Translations under genes and position numbers: made by a program | Part shown: one piece after another, positions 7,229 to 15,257 of the stretch | How the letters are laid out: each line of letters begins with the position of its first letter | How positions within the stretch are numbered: the stretch's first letter is position 1 | Notes under the pieces: generated by a model | The model's input: the letters and a program-made list of their open reading frames with translations, nothing else | Database searches by the model: none | What the model was told of the DNA's origin: nothing | DNA from: a virus | Length of the DNA: 38,873 nucleotides | Direction: 5' to 3' (one strand) | IMG/VR virus record: IMGVR_UViG_3300035698_011067 | Location: 1 to 38,873 of that record

Positions 7229-7565
7229 GGGGTGGTAGGGTGGTAGGGTTAGGTGGTAGGGTTGGCCATTTTTGCTTGTTTAGTACTCCAATATAGTATA
7301 TAACACATATGGGTGTTTTGAAAAACCAAATTAGTATACTGGACTAACCCTACCACAAAAGGGGGGTTTTTGGTAGGGTTGGGTGGTAGGGTTGAGTTTT
7401 TTTAAAAAAACATCAATACTACTTTTAAGCTTAAAATGGAGATGAAGTGGTAGGGTTGGTAGGGTATGGTAAGGTAAAGTTAAGGTTAAAGACTATAATA
7501 TAGTGTTATTTATAAAGGGTGTTTTATATAGAGAGCGGTAGCGATTTTGTGTCCAACCCTACCAC
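7229..7565. repeat. GGTAGGGT iteron array, candidate origin
   Basis: The octamer GGTAGGGT occurs seven times on the plus strand (starting 7234, 7242, 7255, 7372, 7385, 7449, 7458) and twice inverted (AACCCTACCAC at 7346-7356 and 7555-7565), usually within GTGGTAGGGTTGG; a degenerate copy is at 7468. This is the only long gene-free stretch of the genome (7102-7734) and lies between divergent operons. Iterons of this kind bind an initiator or a repressor. No Rep gene is seen, so the primase-helicase or a host factor may be the ligand. Confidence 0.8.
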
Positions 7566-7603
7566 TTTGATGAAACACCCCTATGTGTTGTATAGTATAT
7601 TGG
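7288..7603. repeat. 31-bp inverted repeat flanking the iterons
   Basis: Arms at 7288-7318 and 7573-7603 are reverse complements with three mismatches (CCAATATAGTATATAACACA at the left arm start). A further 13-bp piece of the left arm (ACTCCAATATAGT, 7285-7297) recurs inverted at 7636-7648. The arms bracket most of the iteron copies, and the symmetric arrangement suggests an origin or a divergent regulatory hub. Confidence 0.8.
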
Positions 7604-7674
7604 AATGTATATAATAAAATATATCTTAGAAATACACTATATTGGAGTGGTGATATATGTTGCGTGAAAATTAT

Positions 7675-7695
7675 CGAAATAAAAATATTTAAATA
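7675..7695 (+). promoter_or_regulatory. TATA/BRE promoter of the rightward operon
   Basis: CGAAATAAAAATATTTAAATA contains a BRE-like CGAAA and the same TATTTAAATA box as the leftward promoter. Start expected near 7715, about 20 nt before the ATG at 7735, with a GGGGG ribosome binding site between. Confidence 0.6.
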
Positions 7696-7734
7696 GATGA
7701 ACTTATTATAGCAAATATCAAAGGGGGATTTATT

Positions 7735-8934
7735 ATGAATTTTAATAAAACTGTTATGGTTAGCACTGGTAAAATTATTGTTGATAAAGGTAATCCAAAC
7801 AATATGAGCAGTGTTAAATTTGAAGCTCTTAAAAAAAATATCGAAAGATATGGTTTTCTTATACCTGTTATCACTAATAAAGACTACAAAATAGCTGATG
7901 GATACCATAGGTGGAAAGCAGCAAGGGAATTAGGATTTACTGAAGTTCCAGTAATTGCTCTTGACATTGATGACATTGATAGGCGAATGCTTAGACAAAT
8001 TCTTAACAAATTAAGAGGTGAACATAATATTGATATGGATGCTGTTGAATATCAGTTCATTTTAGAACAAGAGCAGGGTGATTTGTTTGAGGAGTTATCA
8101 ACTATTGGTATTGATGAACTTAACGCTTGTATAAATGAAGTTAATCCATGTGATGTTGAAGAAGATGACTTTGATCCTGATTTAGAAAAAGAACCTAAAT
8201 ATATCGTTAATAAAGGTGATGTTTACACATTAGGTAACCATAGGTTAATGTGTGGGGATTCTACTGATAAAACTGATGTTGATAAGTTGATGGATGGTAA
8301 GAAAGCAGATTTACTATTGACAGATCCACCTTATGGAATATCTATTGTTAATACAAATAAAGTAGGAATTTCATCTAAATTGGGTTTTGGTAAGGTTGGA
8401 ACTAATGGTTTAGTAAAAGCAAATAATTATAGAGAAGTAGAAGGAGATTGTAAATATTTTAATGCAAGTTTTTTAGTAAATATTGGAAAGACACAAATAA
8501 TTTTTGGTGCAAATCATTTTTGTCATAGTTTACCAGAAAATAGCCATTGGATTGTTTGGGATAAAAAATGTGAAAAAGGTGCAGACCATAATAATTTTAG
8601 TGATTGTGAACTTGCGTGGACAAATAAAGATGCAAAAAGCACTAGAATTTATCGTTATTTATGGAGTGGATTACTTAGAGAGGGGAGTAGAACATTAGAA
8701 TTAAAAAAGAGAGTACATCCAACACAAAAACCAGTTGGTTTAATGTTTGATTTAATTAAAGATTATTCAGATGGTTCTGTTTTAGACTTATTTGGTGGTT
8801 CTGGTTCAACTTTAATAGCTTGTGAACAACTCAACCGAACCTGTTATATGATGGAACTTGACCCTAAATACTGCAGCGTAATCATCGAGAGGTGGGAAGC
8901 ATTAACTGGAAATGTAGGAGTTAAATTTGAATGA
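7735..8934 (+). CDS. ParB-like domain fused to DNA (N4/N6) methyltransferase
   Basis: A 399-aa protein. Residues 1-110 are a ParB/sulfiredoxin-like domain (YKIADGYHRWKAARELG, the G-x-H-R core). A linker with acidic residues follows, then a class beta amino-methyltransferase: catalytic motif IV DPPY at 197-200 and SAM-binding motif I DLFGGSGSTLIA near 351-362, in that order. Such fusions are common in phages and archaeal viruses and methylate adenine-N6 or cytosine-N4. It opens the rightward operon next to the iteron region, so it may protect viral DNA from restriction or mark the origin. The strong start has a G-rich SD at 7722-7727. Recognition sequence cannot be told. Confidence 0.88.
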   Translation: MNFNKTVMVSTGKIIVDKGNPNNMSSVKFEALKKNIERYGFLIPVITNKDYKIADGYHRWKAARELGFTEVPVIALDIDDIDRRMLRQILNKLRGEHNIDMDAVEYQFILEQEQGDLFEELSTIGIDELNACINEVNPCDVEEDDFDPDLEKEPKYIVNKGDVYTLGNHRLMCGDSTDKTDVDKLMDGKKADLLLTDPPYGISIVNTNKVGISSKLGFGKVGTNGLVKANNYREVEGDCKYFNASFLVNIGKTQIIFGANHFCHSLPENSHWIVWDKKCEKGADHNNFSDCELAWTNKDAKSTRIYRYLWSGLLREGSRTLELKKRVHPTQKPVGLMFDLIKDYSDGSVLDLFGGSGSTLIACEQLNRTCYMMELDPKYCSVIIERWEALTGNVGVKFE

Positions 8935-9353
8935 ATGAGCAAAATCTTATACCTATTAGGAAGGGACAATTAACCAGTGAGGAAGCAAAGAAAAGGGGAA
9001 GAGCAGGTGGATTAGTAAGATCACCAGCTAAAAAATGGGCATCTAGACTTCGTGCGATGAAGAAAAAAGGACTTACTGATGACAATTATAAACGTATTGT
9101 GGCGTGGATGGAAGAACCAGAGTCAAGTACGTTAGATATTTTTATGTACCTTGAATCGATAAAAAAACATTGTAATAATTCAGGTGAAATGAATAATCTT
9201 GCGAGAAATTTAATTCAGTTATCTAAACAAGTTCATGGTAGTAAAGATACATCACAAATTAACATTCAAAATAATGTTATAACGAAAATAAATACTGGTT
9301 TGTCAGAAGAAGAAAAAGAAGAGTTGTTAAGAGAATTAAACAATGCAGTATAA
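8931..9353 (+). CDS. terS: Putative small terminase subunit
   Basis: A 140-aa basic protein overlapping the methyltransferase by 4 bases (ATGA) and TerL by 11. The N-terminus (LIPIRKGQLTSEEAKKRGRAGG) is the basic 'KGxLTxEEAxxxGxxGG' lead found in several phage TerS and terminase-associated proteins. A helical middle and a C-terminal acidic helix (SEEEKEELLRELNNAV) follow, suiting a ring-forming oligomer that contacts TerL. Assignment rests on position directly before TerL and on this pattern; no catalytic function is expected. Confidence 0.7.
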   Translation: MNEQNLIPIRKGQLTSEEAKKRGRAGGLVRSPAKKWASRLRAMKKKGLTDDNYKRIVAWMEEPESSTLDIFMYLESIKKHCNNSGEMNNLARNLIQLSKQVHGSKDTSQINIQNNVITKINTGLSEEEKEELLRELNNAV

Positions 9354-11910
9354 AACCACGTTAAAATATTGTGTTGATCTTATCAACAGTAATAAATCTC
9401 GAGATTATATAAGAAGAACATTACATTTTCTGTTTCAGTTTGAAGTTAATTTTCCAGTGTTTTGTAAATTAACATTACCCAACGCATTTACTAAACCTTT
9501 TGGATATTTTCATTTAGAAATTACTCACGAATTTTGGAATGATGATAATTCAGCATTGGCGTGTCCCAGAGGTCACGGCAAGAATTGTGCTGATTCTACA
9601 CCAGTATTAACACTTAATGGTTGGAAAACACACGGAGAATTAAAGGTTGGTGATTACGTTTTTAGTCCTTCAGGTAAACCAATAAAAATATTAGCTGAAT
9701 CAATTAAGGAACAAGACGATTATGTAGTTACTACAAGAGATGGTCAAGAAATACGTTGTCATGGTAATCATGAGTGGTATGTTCATGATAGAAATCCTAG
9801 AAGGTTTGTCACACTGGAAACTAAAGATATGTTAAATTATGAACGAGTTGACAGAGGTTCAAGATTCACTTTACCTTTGAGAGAAGCTGTTCAGTTTGAA
9901 GAAAAAGAATTATCACTTGATCCTTATTATTTAGGATTATGGTTAGGTGATGGATGTTCTACAGATACAGGGATTATTCATTCTGTCAAAGATATTAATT
10001 CTATAAATTCTATAAAATATAAAGTATCGACTAAACAAATTCATAAAACCACAGGAGTTATTAAAACAAATTTCACTAACCAAGATATTCTTCAGAGAAT
10101 TAGAAAACTAAATCTTTACAAAAACAAACATATTCCAGAGAGTTATTTGTTTTCAAGCATTAGCCAACGGCTTGAGTTACTTGCAGGACTTATTGATTCT
10201 GATGGCCATGTTTGTTCTAAGCGTGGCCGTATTAGATTTATTAATACAAATAAAAAACTTATCGATAACGTAGAGAAATTAGTTATTGGTTTAGGTATGA
10301 GACCTTATATTACAAGTCAAGAACCTCATTCTCATGATAATATAATCGGAAGAAAAAAAGTATATACAGTTAATTTTGATCCAATTTTAAATATACCTAT
10401 GAGACTTGAAAGAAAGAAAATAAAAAGATTTCCTAAAAGAAACAGACTAGGAATAACCAAAGTTGAATTTTCTCCTAATGGAGAAGTTGGCAAATGCATT
10501 CAAGTTGATTCAGATGATGGTTTGTATTTAGTTGGAAAGAGATTAATCCCAACACATAATAGCACATTAGTTGGACAAGGTTTAGTTCTTCACAGGATAT
10601 GTTATAATAAAGAGAAGTACATTTTGTACGTTTCACAAAACACCGAAAAGAGCATACAATTTTTAGAACCTATTACTTATGAATTAAAGAATAATAAGTT
10701 ACTTAATTTTATATATCCTAATATTGATATTAGAAAAGTTAAATATCAAGATACTGGAAAAGATAGGCAGGATTGTTTTGATATTGGAAGGGATTTAAGA
10801 GTTCAGGCTTTCAGTTTTGAAAGGAATGCAAGGGGTTTTAAATTTAACAATCAAAGACCTACATTAATTATATTTGATGATGTAGATGACGATCAGAGAG
10901 TCATTAACCCAGTACTTAGAGCTAAAGATTATGATAAATTGTCTAAACAAATGATACCAGGATTAGATTCTAAAATCGGTAAGTATAAAATGATTGGCAC
11001 TATCATACATCTTGACAGTATTTTAAAGAAACAATTAAACGTTACTAATGGTAAAATATATCGAGCGTATGAAATTGATGATAACAATGAGATCATACCT
11101 GAATCGATTATATTCCCTGAATTGTTTTCTGTTGCTTTCTTTAAAAAATACATTAAGGATTTTGGAACTATGGCTGCTAGTAGTGAGTATCTTAACAATC
11201 CTATTGATGATGTCACTAACTTGATTAAACGAAAATGGATTAAAAGTTGTTTCTGTGAGGACTTGAGTTTTACTGATAATAAAACTAAATATGATGTGAA
11301 GATACAAGGTGTTGATTTTGCTTTCAGTGATAGGATCAGTGCAGATAAGAGTGCTTTTGTTGGTATTGGTAGAAATGAAGATTGTATAGATCTTATAAGT
11401 TATTTTCAAAAACAAGGTATGAGTATCATTGAGCAGTTGGATTACATTGAATACTTAGCGGGAACTTATTGTTTTATAGATAACGCATTAGAAGAAAACA
11501 GTATCAGGAGTATGAGTAAGGAAATAGACCGATACACTTTCAAATATACTTTATTCTGGATGGGCGCTAACGATGCTGCTAAAGTAGAGTATGATTACAA
11601 AGTTTCTGAGTATGAAGGTAAACGTCACACTATCGGTAAAGAAAACATGATAAGAAGGTTAGCTGTATTCTTTGAAAATAATTATAATAGTATTACTGAA
11701 GGAAATGGTTACACTTTCAGAATTCCTTACATGACTCAGAACGATAAGGATATTGCACATGATTTAATGGATCAATGTGCAAGTTTTGCGTTACAGGACG
11801 GTAAGTTGGTAGAATCTGGAGTTCATCCAGATAGTCCTATTGCATTACAATTAGCACGAGAATCATTAGAGTTAGGAAACTATGATGAGGATTTTGGTAT
11901 GGCGTGGTAA
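9343..11910 (+). CDS. terL: Large terminase subunit interrupted by an intein
   Basis: An 855-aa precursor: N-extein 1-81, intein 82-406, C-extein 407-855, giving a spliced TerL of 530 aa, a normal size. The intein sits inside the ATPase P-loop: PRGHGKN before it and STLVGQG after. Walker B is LIIFDDVDDD near 506-515. The C-terminal RuvC-like nuclease shows VDFAFSD (near 664-670), FIDNALEE and a later Asp/Lys-rich segment. TerL packages DNA into the prohead. Splicing must restore the P-loop for activity, so an unspliced product should be inactive. The joined motif reads GKN-ST, with Asn where Ser/Thr is usual. Start ATG at 9343 overlaps the terS end. Confidence 0.93.
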   Translation: MQYKTTLKYCVDLINSNKSRDYIRRTLHFLFQFEVNFPVFCKLTLPNAFTKPFGYFHLEITHEFWNDDNSALACPRGHGKNCADSTPVLTLNGWKTHGELKVGDYVFSPSGKPIKILAESIKEQDDYVVTTRDGQEIRCHGNHEWYVHDRNPRRFVTLETKDMLNYERVDRGSRFTLPLREAVQFEEKELSLDPYYLGLWLGDGCSTDTGIIHSVKDINSINSIKYKVSTKQIHKTTGVIKTNFTNQDILQRIRKLNLYKNKHIPESYLFSSISQRLELLAGLIDSDGHVCSKRGRIRFINTNKKLIDNVEKLVIGLGMRPYITSQEPHSHDNIIGRKKVYTVNFDPILNIPMRLERKKIKRFPKRNRLGITKVEFSPNGEVGKCIQVDSDDGLYLVGKRLIPTHNSTLVGQGLVLHRICYNKEKYILYVSQNTEKSIQFLEPITYELKNNKLLNFIYPNIDIRKVKYQDTGKDRQDCFDIGRDLRVQAFSFERNARGFKFNNQRPTLIIFDDVDDDQRVINPVLRAKDYDKLSKQMIPGLDSKIGKYKMIGTIIHLDSILKKQLNVTNGKIYRAYEIDDNNEIIPESIIFPELFSVAFFKKYIKDFGTMAASSEYLNNPIDDVTNLIKRKWIKSCFCEDLSFTDNKTKYDVKIQGVDFAFSDRISADKSAFVGIGRNEDCIDLISYFQKQGMSIIEQLDYIEYLAGTYCFIDNALEENSIRSMSKEIDRYTFKYTLFWMGANDAAKVEYDYKVSEYEGKRHTIGKENMIRRLAVFFENNYNSITEGNGYTFRIPYMTQNDKDIAHDLMDQCASFALQDGKLVESGVHPDSPIALQLARESLELGNYDEDFGMAW
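9586..10560 (+). mobile_element. Intein with LAGLIDADG homing endonuclease inside TerL
   Basis: A 325-aa in-frame insertion. N-terminal splicing block A starts CADSTPVLTLNGWK with Cys1; block B contains GNHEWYV. Two dodecapeptide endonuclease motifs are present: YYLGLWLGDGC near intein residue 115 and LLAGLIDSDGH near 200. The C-terminus ends LIPTHN, with His-Asn and Ser as the first C-extein residue. All residues needed for splicing are therefore present. The endonuclease would cut intein-free TerL alleles at the P-loop codons and spread the element by gene conversion. Base composition looks similar to the host gene, so it is not obviously recent. Confidence 0.95.
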
Positions 11911-11911
11911 C

Positions 11912-12046
11912 ATGAAAGAATACAAGAAGAAAGAATTAACTAACGACAAGAAGATAATCAAAATCAAATTCAAATCTAAAAAAGAGGTAATTGAAAAAGA
12001 TGGGACAGGTGGAAATAGCAATATTATTAGAAAGAAAATACCCTGA
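11912..12046 (+). CDS. Possible 44-aa lysine-rich ORF
   Basis: The ATG lies one base after the TerL stop. The first 30 residues are very basic (MKEYKKKELTNDKKIIKIKF). The last 47 bases overlap the winged-helix gene in another frame. It may be a real small nucleic-acid-binding protein, or simply the leader that carries the GAGGT ribosome site of the next gene. Weak evidence. Confidence 0.3.
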   Translation: MKEYKKKELTNDKKIIKIKFKSKKEVIEKDGTGGNSNIIRKKIP

Positions 12047-12221
12047 GTATTTGAGTGCAAAGGATATAGTTTCAGAATTGAAGATGTCCATCAAGAGTGT
12101 CCTGTCCTGTTTACGAAGTTTAAAGAAAAGGGAAGAAGTAGAATATAAGATCTCAACTGGTAAATTATTAAAAGCTGGTTGGGTGACTGTTTATAGAATA
12201 AAACCAAGTGAGGAAAACTAA
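12000..12221 (+). CDS. Winged-helix DNA-binding protein
   Basis: A 73-aa wHTH protein. Helices AILLERKYPEYLSAKDIVSE and MSIKSVLSCLRSLKKRE form the helix-turn-helix, and a beta wing follows (EVEYKISTG, then WVTVYRIK). I use the ATG at 12000, about 10 nt after GAGGT, in preference to the in-frame TTG at 11991, which is too close. The winged helix is the standard archaeal regulator fold; it could control the late genes or bind DNA during packaging. It lies between TerL and two unknown genes. Confidence 0.72.
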   Translation: MGQVEIAILLERKYPEYLSAKDIVSELKMSIKSVLSCLRSLKKREEVEYKISTGKLLKAGWVTVYRIKPSEEN

Positions 12222-12222
12222 C

Positions 12223-12732
12223 ATGACTGAACAAGAAAATAAAAATACATTACCGAATTCTATCAAGGATTCAAAACAAATCAAGACCACTGTAAGAACT
12301 ATGGCTTCAGTGATCAAAGAGAAGTTAATGCAATTAAACGACCTAGCGACGTTAGAGATAATGTTAGATTCTTCTGTTAGGATGAAAAAACGTTTAGCAT
12401 CTATCAAGAAGATGTCATCTGCTGAGAGCCTTAAAATAAGAGGCCATTGGAAGACTATTGCTCCAGAGATGCACATTACTGGGTTAATGGGTAAAAAGAT
12501 AAATAATGATGAGTATGAGATATTCTTTAATGTCTTTGAAATGGACAAGAAAGGTAACAAGAAACTTCATACTCATTATACTGAAGTAGAACTAAGAGAT
12601 GGTAGTAAAATCAGAAGGGCTATTTCTGCAGAGTACCATATTGCTTTTGAAGTTACTGAGAAAATCAGGACCAATAAACCAATAACTAGAGAAGTTGTAA
12701 AGATTGATCTAACTGGAGGACAAGAACAATGA
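12223..12732 (+). CDS. Hypothetical protein, 169 aa
   Basis: No family recognised. The N-terminal 70 residues are helical and polar (IKEKLMQLNDLATLEIML, then a basic stretch RMKKRLASIKK); the C-terminal half is beta-rich with IFFNVFEMDKKG and repeated charged strands. The ATG at 12223 has AGTGAGG upstream at about 10 nt and is preferred to the GTG at 12208, which lies within the previous gene. The stop overlaps the next ATG by 4 bases. Position between packaging and portal genes suggests a packaging-related or early head role; this is inference. Confidence 0.6.
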   Translation: MTEQENKNTLPNSIKDSKQIKTTVRTMASVIKEKLMQLNDLATLEIMLDSSVRMKKRLASIKKMSSAESLKIRGHWKTIAPEMHITGLMGKKINNDEYEIFFNVFEMDKKGNKKLHTHYTEVELRDGSKIRRAISAEYHIAFEVTEKIRTNKPITREVVKIDLTGGQEQ

Positions 12733-13220
12733 AAGAAAAATTCTCATGGGACGGAGAGAAAATCAAACAGGTAAGAATCGAAGAGGAGAAGAAGTTCACT
12801 CCTAAGGATATCCTTAACGGATTAGCTCACGTCAGAAAACAAATATATGATCTGAAGAATTCAGAAATTCAGTTGAACAAACAATTAGTTACAGCTAAGG
12901 GCAATATTAGAAGTGCAGGAGTTCATGAAGCAGAACTGAAAAAACTTGAAGATAAATGCATTGAATTACAGAAAGCAAAGTTGATAGAGATAATCGGGAA
13001 GATTAAGGTTGAATGTCAAGGTCGTGCTTTAAAGACTGCTACTGAAACTATCGAGCAAGATCCATCAGCTTACACTAAAGAGCAGAAAGAAAGGTTACCT
13101 TACTTGAATTATCAGAAGTTCTTGGCTACTGACATTAAGGTTGGAGAGAAAATATCTTCACAGATAATAACTAAATACTTGTATGAAGAACCTATTTTCG
13201 ATGATCCATTCAAGATTTAA
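12729..13220 (+). CDS. Hypothetical coiled-coil protein, 163 aa
   Basis: A highly charged helical protein. Residues about 25-90 form a long coiled coil (KDILNGLAHVRKQIYDL, then EAELKKLEDKCIELQKAK). A polar C-terminus ends EEPIFDDPFKI. It overlaps the upstream gene by 4 bases and is the last gene before a poly-T stretch, so the 7735-13220 block reads as one transcript. No enzymatic motif. It could be a packaging accessory or scaffold-like factor; not recognised. Confidence 0.6.
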   Translation: MKEKFSWDGEKIKQVRIEEEKKFTPKDILNGLAHVRKQIYDLKNSEIQLNKQLVTAKGNIRSAGVHEAELKKLEDKCIELQKAKLIEIIGKIKVECQGRALKTATETIEQDPSAYTKEQKERLPYLNYQKFLATDIKVGEKISSQIITKYLYEEPIFDDPFKI

Positions 13221-13234
13221 TTTTTTCTTTTTTT
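13221..13234 (+). terminator. Poly-T terminator
   Basis: Directly after the stop codon the plus strand reads TTTTTTCTTTTTTT, an archaeal-type poly-T signal. The next promoter begins at once (13235). Confidence 0.55.
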
Positions 13235-13250
13235 AGTTGTATTTAATAAT
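13235..13250 (+). promoter_or_regulatory. Late promoter 1 (leaderless) before portal
   Basis: AGTTGTATTTAATAAT, identical at this core to the sites at 16331 and 27521. The T of the TATA-like TTTAATAA is 31 nt from the portal ATG (13273), so the transcript should begin at or next to the start codon; no SD is present. Confidence 0.65.
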
Positions 13251-13272
13251 ATCATAGTCTTGTTAAATTGAT

Positions 13273-14772
13273 ATGGGATTTTTCAGACAGTTATCTACTA
13301 ATATTGGGTTGATTAGTAAAAAAATCACTCCTAATTCTAAAATTACTAATCAAGAGGTTGGTCTTGCTCAATTAAATTACAGCGGCCAACAAGATCCTAA
13401 CGATAAGGAAGCCATTTACCCCCAATGGTTTTTCTCATCTAGACTAGGACAACCAAGAAAAGTAGATACTCAGAAAATCCGTAATCTTGCTCAGTCCCCT
13501 TGGGCCCAGATGGTGATAAGTACATTTAAAAAACAAGTGTATAACACCGATTGGGACATTGTGGTTGAAGATGACGAGGATGAAACTGACAGGACAGCCG
13601 ACATTAAAAAAGTAAAGGATTTTTTTAATAAAATAAATAACAATGGTCAAACTATTGACGACATTAATTCTGAATCACTGACCGACATTGCAGAGATAGA
13701 CGCTGGTGTTTGGAACTTAGTTTATTCTTCAGGTTCGTACCTTATAGGAGATTTACCTGTTTACGATGCATGGGGTAGAGTGATAAATACTGAACTTGGA
13801 CTGGTGTTAAAACCATTAGGTCAGAGAGAGATACTTCAAGTAAAATCCGTTGATGGTTCAAGTATGTTAAAACAAGTTGACATTCACAAGAATTTACTTA
13901 ACTATTGGCAATATTCATTTAAACATCCAAGACAGAACCCTACTAGGTTTGACACAGACGAAATAGTTTATACATTAATGAATTCTAAATCTTACAGTGT
14001 TTATGGTTTCAGTCCCATTCAAGCAGTGCAGCAAGTTATAGAACTTCTTATTCAAGGAACGAGATATAACAAAGACCTATATACTAACAATGCAATCCCA
14101 GATTTATTAGTTAGTTTACCTAAACTTCCTAGTGCACAACTTAAGAAACTTAAACGTGCTTGGAATAATGAGTTTAAAGGTAGAGCTCATAAGGTTGGTT
14201 TCATTAACTGGGCTGTTGATAAATTTCATAAACTTGCAGATTCTAATAGGGATTTAGAATGGCTTAACGGTCAAATGTGGTACTTTAAATTAGTGTTTGC
14301 TGTGTTTGGAGTAAGTCCAACTGAATCAGGTTTCTTTGAGAATTCTAACAAATCTAACGATGAAGGACAAGAAAGGGTTACTGTAAGAAATGCTGTTAAA
14401 CCTTATTTCAAGAAATTAGAAGCTCCTGCAACTAACAGATTAATTACTGAGGTTTTACAACGTGAAGATCATGGTTTGAGGTTTGTGTATATGCCTAAGG
14501 ATCATACTCTTGAAAAGATAGAGTTTGACCAGGATATGCTAGAACTGGATCATAAGACTTTAACGATTAACGAGTTCAGAAAGAAGAAAGGCCGTAAGGA
14601 AGTGGATTGGGGAAATGAACCAACTGAACAAAGTGCTGGGTTTAATGAACAAGATCCCAATAATATGAACGATGATCCTAAAGAACCTAACAAACCTAAA
14701 GATCCTAAAGACAAGAATGATACTAAACAATTTAGAAAGAAATTTGAGGATTTTCTAAATGACAGCAAATAG
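13273..14772 (+). CDS. Portal protein
   Basis: A 499-aa protein with the layout of HK97/SPP1-type portals. It has an N-terminal basic and polar arm, then a Trp-containing segment (LAQSPWAQMVISTFKKQV), then a beta region with the stem (YGFSPIQAVQQVIELLIQG), and a conserved region with a Trp-rich helix (LEWLNGQMWYFKLVFAVFGV) followed by ESGFFENSNKS. The last 50 residues are Pro, Asp, Asn and Lys rich and probably disordered. A dodecamer of it forms the vertex to which TerL docks. It is first in a new transcript with a leaderless promoter and overlaps the next gene by 14 bases. Confidence 0.88.
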   Translation: MGFFRQLSTNIGLISKKITPNSKITNQEVGLAQLNYSGQQDPNDKEAIYPQWFFSSRLGQPRKVDTQKIRNLAQSPWAQMVISTFKKQVYNTDWDIVVEDDEDETDRTADIKKVKDFFNKINNNGQTIDDINSESLTDIAEIDAGVWNLVYSSGSYLIGDLPVYDAWGRVINTELGLVLKPLGQREILQVKSVDGSSMLKQVDIHKNLLNYWQYSFKHPRQNPTRFDTDEIVYTLMNSKSYSVYGFSPIQAVQQVIELLIQGTRYNKDLYTNNAIPDLLVSLPKLPSAQLKKLKRAWNNEFKGRAHKVGFINWAVDKFHKLADSNRDLEWLNGQMWYFKLVFAVFGVSPTESGFFENSNKSNDEGQERVTVRNAVKPYFKKLEAPATNRLITEVLQREDHGLRFVYMPKDHTLEKIEFDQDMLELDHKTLTINEFRKKKGRKEVDWGNEPTEQSAGFNEQDPNNMNDDPKEPNKPKDPKDKNDTKQFRKKFEDFLNDSK

Positions 14773-15256
14773 ACCACCTACTGCTGATGAGCTTAACGGT
14801 GTTAAACAAGACACAGTTCAATGGCCTGCAAAAGCATATAGGGTAACTCAGACAGACAGTGATGGTTTAGAGATTGATTCTACAAATCCATTACCAGTAA
14901 GTTTATCTTCTGACATAGAAATTGGTGCAGTGGAAATTAAAGATGCTACAACTGATGAACGAGTTAATGTAACTTGGGATGGGTTTTATAGTGCTATGGC
15001 CGTAACTGATGGCCGGATGGTTTTTAATGTAGATGATAATGGTATTGCTGACTCTCAAATACCTCAGACTACTTTAGATTTAAATTATGGTTATGATGGG
15101 ACTAATGCTTGGGTATCGTTAAAAGTTGAATTTGCTGAAGAGGTGGTTCTTAAGGCAGAAAACGATGATAAGATGACACTTACTATTAATGATAATTTGG
15201 TTAAGTTGATTTACTTAAGAGTTGGTGCTGGTGCTAGAGTTGAGGATAGGAATTAA
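14759..15256 (+). CDS. Putative virion protein, 165 aa
   Basis: An all-beta protein rich in Asp, Thr and Val (DATTDERVNVTWDGFYSAMA, then beta strands to the C-terminus), with no export signal. It resembles small structural or decoration proteins in general character only. It sits between the portal and MuF-like genes, a place where head-completion or capsid-associated proteins occur. Family not recognised. Confidence 0.6.
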   Translation: MTANRPPTADELNGVKQDTVQWPAKAYRVTQTDSDGLEIDSTNPLPVSLSSDIEIGAVEIKDATTDERVNVTWDGFYSAMAVTDGRMVFNVDDNGIADSQIPQTTLDLNYGYDGTNAWVSLKVEFAEEVVLKAENDDKMTLTINDNLVKLIYLRVGAGARVEDRN

Positions 15257-15257
15257 G

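Noticed and set aside
7657-7692. 11-codon ORF with GGAG-like site before the rightward promoter
   Set aside because: It ends within the TATA box at 7686-7695, so it is not in the main transcript; no sign of conservation can be seen.
7510-7908. Long minus-strand frame across the origin and the start of the methyltransferase
   Set aside because: It overlaps the conserved ParB domain on the opposite strand, has no ribosome site, and its product has no family features.
11035-11415. Minus-strand frame opposite the TerL nuclease domain
   Set aside because: It mirrors a conserved coding region and has no start context.
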